From assembly GCA_963749535.1 (NCBI GenBank), contig CAVVNF010000030.1:1-16938 (forward strand): DNA of 16,938 bases, in the 5' to 3' direction. Position 1 is the first letter of the stretch. Each line of letters starts with the position of its first letter. Under the pieces are notes generated by a model. It was not told where the DNA came from. It ran no database searches and saw only the letters and a list, made by a program, of their open reading frames with translations. A program made the position numbers and the translations under genes. The stretch comes from Chersky-299 sp963749535 (GTDB lineage Bacteria > Actinomycetota > Thermoleophilia > RBG-16-64-13). This document shows positions 12,777 to 16,938 of the stretch, one piece after another.

Positions 12777-14705
12777 ATGTCTGACCAACGTCCGGTGAGC
12801 GAAGCGCAACAGCCAGTCCGTCCGGACCTAGTGAGCCCGCGCTACAAGTGGACGGCGCTCACCAACACCTCGCTGGGGATGTTCATGGCGTTTCTCGACG
12901 GCTCCATCTTGATGATCGCGCTCCCCGCCATCTTTCGCGGCATCCATGTCGATCCTCTGCAGCCGGCCAACGTCGATTTGTTGCTGTGGTCCCTCATGGG
13001 CTATATGGCTGGTGACGGCGGTTCTCGTCGTCACCGTAGGCCGTCTTGGGCGACATCTTCGGCCGGGTCCGCATGTACAACCTGGGCTTTGTCGTCTTCA
13101 CGGTCGCTACCATATTCCTGGCTCTCCTTCCCAACCTCGGCCGGCTTGGCGCCATCGAGCTCATCGTGGCCCGGATGGTCCAAGGCACCGGGGGTGCTTT
13201 CCTCATGGCCAATTCGGCGGCGATTCTGACCGACGCCTTCCCCCCGGGCGAGCGGGGCTTGGCCATGGGTCTCAACATGATCTCAGGGCTGGTCGGCTCC
13301 TTTTTGGGACTGGTGCTCGGTGGCGTGCTGGCGAGCATCAACTGGCACCTAGTGTTCTGGGTGAATGTGCCCTTCGGGGCAGCCGGCACCTTGTGGGCCT
13401 ATTTCAAGTTGAAAGAGACGGGCATGCGCAGCCCGGCCCGTATTGACTGGTGGGGGAATTTCACCTTTGCCGCCGGGCTCATCATGATTCTCATGGGGAT
13501 CACGTATTCGCTCATGCCGTACGGCACCCACTCCATGGCCTGGAGCCGTCCCCTGGTCGTGGGGCTTCTCGGCGGGGGGGTGGCTGTGCTCGCCATCTTC
13601 TTCTGGGTGGAAACCCGGGTGAGCCAGCCTCTTATGGATCTTCGTCTGTTTCGCATCCGCGCGTTTGCCAGCGGAAACCTGGCCGGCTTCCTGGCTTCCC
13701 TCAGCCGCGGCGGGCTGCAGTTCATGCTCATCATCTGGCTGCAGGGCATCTGGCTGCCCTTGCACGGCTACAACTTCGAGCGCACTCCGCTGTGGGCCGG
13801 CATCTACATGCTGCCGCTTACCGCCGGCATCCTGGTGGCCGGGCCGATCTCCGGCCGGCTCACCGATCGCTACGGGGCCCGCCCCTTTGCCACCGGGGGC
13901 ATGATTGGGGCCGCTCCTGGCCTTTGGGCTCCTCATCGCTCTGCCGGTGAACTTCAATTTTCTGGCTTTCGGGCTGGTGCTTTTCCTGAACGGGCTGGCC
14001 TCCGGCCTCTTCATGGCCCCGAACACCGTGGGCATCATGAACAGCCTTCCTGCCCGCGAGCGCGGGGCGGGCTCGGGCATCCGGGCCACCTTCATCAACA
14101 CCGGCATGGTCCTTTCCATGGGCGTCTTCTTCACGCTCATGATCGTGGGGATCTCGGGAAAACTGCCGGGGGCGCTCTTCAGCGGCCTCACCGCCCAAGG
14201 GGTGCCGGCGCAGAGCGCCAGCCAGATCTCCCACCTTCCGGCGGTGAGCAGTTTGTTCGCCGCTCTCCTTGGCTACAACCCGCTCGGCACCATGATCCCC
14301 CACGGGGTCCTTGCCGCTCTTCCGGCCGCGACCGCCGCTCGCATCACCGGTACGACGTTCTTCCCGCAGCTCATCTCTCCCGCCTTCCACCAGGGGCTGC
14401 GGGTCATCTTCGGGCTCGGGCTGGTACTGTGCCTGATCGCCGCCGGTGCTTCCTGGATGCGGGGGACCAAATACATGCACGAGGAAGATGGTGAACCCTC
14501 CAGGCGCCGGACTGAAGCCGGACGAGGGCAGCCTTGCTTGTGGACGATCCGGCCGCCGGCCAGGGGACGATATCCCTGCCGCGCCGCGCGTCTCCGTCCC
14601 GCTGGCAAAGGAGGAGCAAGATGCAGGCTGAGTCTGGCCTCGTTCCGCTCGCGGCTCCAGCGAAAGACCTACGCATCGGCGAGGCGGCTGCGCTCGTCGG
14701 CGTGA
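12777..14705 (+). pseudogene. DHA2-type major facilitator efflux transporter with three frameshifts
   Basis: Proton-coupled drug/solute exporter of the 14-helix DHA2 (QacA/EmrB-like) family in the inner membrane. ATG 12777 follows GGAG. The N-terminus MSDQRPVSEAQQ is followed by LGMFMAFLDGSILMIALPAI, the helix-1 signature of the family, then LVTAVLVVTVGRLGDIFGRV with motif A, and a long run of hydrophobic helices. Three extra bases break the frame: after ATG 13005-13007, within GGG 13048-13050, and after ATG 13901-13903; removing one base at each gives a continuous protein ending near GTKYMHEEDGEP (about 14495). The frame then runs on to 14705 in non-homologous Arg-rich sequence overlapping the MerR gene, so the true stop has probably been lost too. 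Substrate unknown. Confidence 0.85.
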
Positions 14706-15084
14706 GCACCCGCACCCTGCGCTACTACGAGGAGCTGGGGATGGTGCAACCTCCTCAGCCGGCCCCGGAGGCGTACGCTGCTATTCGGCGAGCGATGTCG
14801 CCCGCCTTCTGCGCATACGTGAACTCCAATCGCTGATGGGCTTCAACCTGACGGACATCCAGTCGATCCTTCGAGCCGAGGATCGTTTACAGCGTCTATG
14901 CGAGGAATTCCACGGCGAGACCCCCAGCGAACGCAGGCGGGAGATCGCGATGGAGGGTATCGGGGTCACTGAGGAACTGCGCACGCAGGTAGCCGAGAAA
15001 CTGGAAAAGGTGCGTGCCTTCCTGGAGGCGCTTGATGAGAAGGCTGGCCGCTATCAAGCCTATTTGGCACAGACCCCTGAGTAA
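14621..15084 (+). pseudogene. MerR-family transcriptional regulator, frameshifted
   Basis: ATG 14621 follows AAAGGAGGAG. Residues 16-45 form the MerR winged helix-turn-helix: LRIGEAAALVGVSTRTLRYY, EELGMVQPP. Near 14757-14770 one base seems to be missing; the next frame continues GGVRCYSASDVARLLRIREL, QSLMGFNLTDIQSILRAEDR and then the long dimerisation helix (AEKLEKVRAFLEALDEKAGR), ending QTPE. Joined length is about 154 residues, typical of the family. No Cys cluster for metal binding is evident, so an organic ligand is more likely. It lies directly after the DHA2 pump on the same strand, the usual pairing in which the regulator senses the pump's substrate. Confidence 0.85.
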
Positions 15085-15357
15085 ATATCAAGGGAGCGGC
15101 GTTCCGCGCTAGAGAGGCCCCATTGTCAGCGTGCAGGGGGCGAGAGCGAGGCTCCCCCAAGGTGCATACGCCATCTGAAGGCTTCGGTGACACTACGCAT
15201 CAAGGACCTTCTCTCTCAGCTGCCAGCTACAGGTGCTCGGTCCCGGCTGAAGAACAGAGACGGAGGGTGACAGTGGCCTCCCGGTGGCGGCTGCAGATCG
15301 GGCGTACGGCGCGTATGATGTGATGATTCGCCCATCGAAGAAGTCCGACAGGGAGAC

Positions 15358-15614
15358 ATGATGGCCAAGAAGATAAAGCCCAAGGCGCCGGTCGTTAACC
15401 CGAGCACCGGGAAAGAGCAAGCCCCCCAAGAAGAAGTCCAGAGGGAAGTGAAGCGGACTACCCCGGCCATCTTTGCAAGACACTCCCGCCACAGGCGCGA
15501 ACCAACTCCCGCGACGCGTCGTAGTCGCTTGCGCTCGGCGGAGATGCGATCATCAAGGTTGTGGACGACTCGCTGCTTGCTAATGCGACCAAGGACTTGC
15601 TCGAGGAACTTTAG
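15358..15614 (+). pseudogene. Small basic hypothetical protein, degraded
   Basis: ATG ATG at 15358/15361 follows GGGAG. It opens MAKKIKPKAPVVNPSTGKEQ, APQEEVQREVKRTTPAIFAR, then turns Arg/Ser-rich. In another frame a good ending appears, SLALGGDAIIKVVDDSLLAN, ATKDLLEEL and TAG 15612-15614. At least one indel, probably with more damage between 15475 and 15540, separates them. The joined protein would be about 85 residues with a disordered basic N-terminus. Family not recognised. It lies about 140 bases before the folded leader of the NlpC/P60 gene. Confidence 0.4.
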
Positions 15615-15753
15615 CCTGGCTCGAGTCTCGGGTTGCCTGAGCATGGGTGGCGGGGCTACCCGCTCGCCTTCTGGCATTTTTGGTTCCGCTTCTCGGTGTC
15701 CCTCGTGAGGCGAGGCTCTTTCCCCCTTCCCGTTCTCGCCCCCGTTCCCGCTG

Positions 15754-15857
15754 AGTGTCTAGGTAAATGCCGTGTAGCCCGCGACCTCGGCGCCTCGGGC
15801 TGACGTTTTCGGCGCCAGGAGCCGAAGTAGTGGCTAAGGGAGTCTCGCCTAGACACT
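15754..15857 (+). ncRNA. Structured leader RNA candidate upstream of NlpC/P60 gene
   Basis: A perfect 10-bp outer stem (AGTGTCTAGG 15754-15763 with CCTAGACACT 15848-15857) encloses two inner stems: AGCCCG 15776-15781 with CGGGCT 15796-15801, and TTCGGC 15808-15813 with GCCGAA 15821-15826 around a 7-base loop. GGCGCC occurs in both inner regions and could pair across them as an alternative or tertiary contact. The three-way layout, 47 bases before a cell-wall hydrolase gene, looks like a riboswitch. Cyclic-di-AMP (ydaO) riboswitches often sit before NlpC/P60 genes in Actinomycetota, but I cannot match that consensus, nor those of cobalamin, TPP, SAM or guanidine. A small inverted-repeat mobile element is the alternative. 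Confidence 0.45.
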
Positions 15858-15904
15858 TCTCCGCTCAACCGGCGAGACCCCGGAAAAGGGGAGCTCAAAC
15901 AACT

Positions 15905-16938
15905 ATGGAACCGTCAGGGGATAGACGCGATCGCGGTGCCGTCCGCGGGAATCTGTTCCAGCCACGTCGTGGTTTCTGGGTTCGTCTTCTCGCTATTTCT
16001 CTCGTCTTTTGCTTTGCCACTCTGGCTGGTTCGCATGTCGCCGGAGCAGAGCCGCAAACCATTACCAAGGCGGCCATAGCCCAGGCTCAACTGCAGGCCC
16101 AGACCCTGCAGCAAGAGATCCAGCAGCAGAACGACCAAGTGGAGCAACTGGTGGAGAACTACAACGCCGCCACCATCGAGCTTCGCGTACCCAAGCCGAG
16201 GTGGCGGCCACCCAAGCCAATCTGAGCCGAGCCGAAAACGATCTCCAAACGGGCCAGACGACACTGAGCAACCGCTTGGTTCAGATATACAAGCAAGGCG
16301 ATATGGGGGCGCTGCAAAACGACGTCGAGATGCTGCACGTTCTCTTGAAGGCTACTTCGCTCTCCGACTTCGTGGATCGCGTGCTAATGCTGGAGGATGT
16401 GAGTAAAGGGGACCAGGTGTCAGTCGAGCAGGTGTCCGACTACGGGTCGCAGGTGGAGCTTCGCCAGGCCGCGCCGGCCGGACAGATAAGCGAAGAGCAG
16501 AAGAGTGCCGCTCAGGTCCAAGCCGACAAGCAGGCGGTGGAAAAGGAACTGGCCGCCAACCAGCAGGCTCTGAAAGGCGATCAACAGCAGATCGCCCAGA
16601 TGGAAAAGGCCTGGCAGGCCCAGCAGGCCAAGTTGGCGGCGGAGGCTCGCGCCGCGGCTGCGCAGGCGGCGCTTGAGGCCCAACAGGCCGTGGCAGCGGC
16701 TCAACAAGCGGCGCTCGAGGCTCAGGCCGCTTCTTCTGGGGGTACTCGAGAGCTCGACTCCTCCCCGTACTCCGGCAGTGGAGCGAAGGCGGTGCAGGTA
16801 GCCCTGAAGTATATGGGGGTTCCCTACGTGTGGGGCGGAGCCAGTCCCAGCGGCTTTGACTGTTCCGGGCTGGTCATGTACGTGTACGCGCAGCTGGGCG
16901 TCAGTCTGCCCCATTCTGCGGCTATGCAGTATCAATGC
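15905..16938 (+). CDS. Secreted NlpC/P60 peptidoglycan hydrolase, frameshifted, cut by window end
   Basis: Cell-wall endopeptidase with N-terminal coiled coil. ATG 15905 follows GGGGAG at a rather long gap. Residues 1-28 are basic, then FWVRLLAISLVFCFATLAGS and HVAGAE form the export signal. A long Gln/Ala/Glu-rich coiled coil follows (QLQAQTLQQEIQQQNDQVEQ ...). Near 16184-16187 one base seems missing: the first frame stops at 16223, while the adjoining frame continues RTQAEVAATQANLSRAENDL through to the end without a stop. The catalytic domain begins KAVQVALKYMGVPYVWGGAS and has the FDCSG motif with the nucleophile Cys; the His lies beyond 16938. The domain order matches RipA/CwlO-type hydrolases, whose coiled coil is bound by regulators such as FtsEX. 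Confidence 0.88.

Noticed and set aside
13349..14191. Long minus-strand ORF over the transporter
   Set aside because: Pro/Arg/Lys-rich shadow of a GC-rich membrane protein gene; no domain, no ribosome site.
15700..15904. Cyclic-di-AMP (ydaO) riboswitch
   Set aside because: Genomic context fits, but I cannot find the conserved core sequences; left as an unassigned structured leader.

Overview
The window is GC-rich and most resembles a deep-branching member of the Actinomycetota. This is an inference from several traits seen here: Thr/Ser-rich linkers of the STTTT type on exported proteins, a lipoprotein L,D-transpeptidase, a coiled-coil NlpC/P60 hydrolase, a lipobox kelch-repeat protein, DUF3024 and a DHA2 major-facilitator pump beside a MerR regulator. 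I see no rRNA, no intact tRNA, no CRISPR array and no phage structural genes.

Layout. 1-2100 (minus strand): a decayed small ORF, a nitroreductase with an in-frame UGA at codon 5, and an L,D-transpeptidase whose lipobox signal peptide lies in a different frame from its catalytic part. 2500-3300 (minus): two unrecognised neighbouring genes, one with an internal UAG. 3437-4734: an IS3-family insertion sequence with clear terminal inverted repeats, orfA, a slippery heptamer and a frameshifted orfB. 4861-5062: first copy of a ~200 bp diverged repeat. 5063-8440: mixed small genes (Tudor/SH3-like remnant, protein tyrosine phosphatase-like protein, NAD(P)-binding protein, small Cys/Trp protein, DUF3024, DUF3303-like protein). 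8740-10600: a hairpin covering a strong Shine-Dalgarno, a 10-codon ORF, a six-blade kelch lipoprotein and a membrane protein. 10791-11933 (minus): a nitroreductase followed by a DsrE-like protein. 12365-12593: second copy of the repeat, running into the 3' half of a tRNA. 12777-15084: DHA2 transporter plus MerR regulator. 15358 to the end: a small decayed gene, a strongly folded leader and a secreted NlpC/P60 hydrolase cut by the window edge.

The dominant feature is the number of single-base lesions. About twelve recognisable genes carry one in-frame stop (all three stop codons occur) or one or more 1-nt frameshifts, while their catalytic motifs and ribosome binding sites remain good. Either the locus has begun to decay very recently, or the sequence carries uncorrected consensus errors; the sequence alone cannot decide, but the pattern (isolated 1-nt indels, otherwise well-kept coding) fits base-calling error at least as well as biology.

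The best candidates for something new are the diverged direct repeat with a G-quadruplex-type tract that ends at tRNA anticodon-loop-like sequence, and the ~104-nt folded leader in front of the NlpC/P60 gene. I do not see a convincing complete new multi-gene system.
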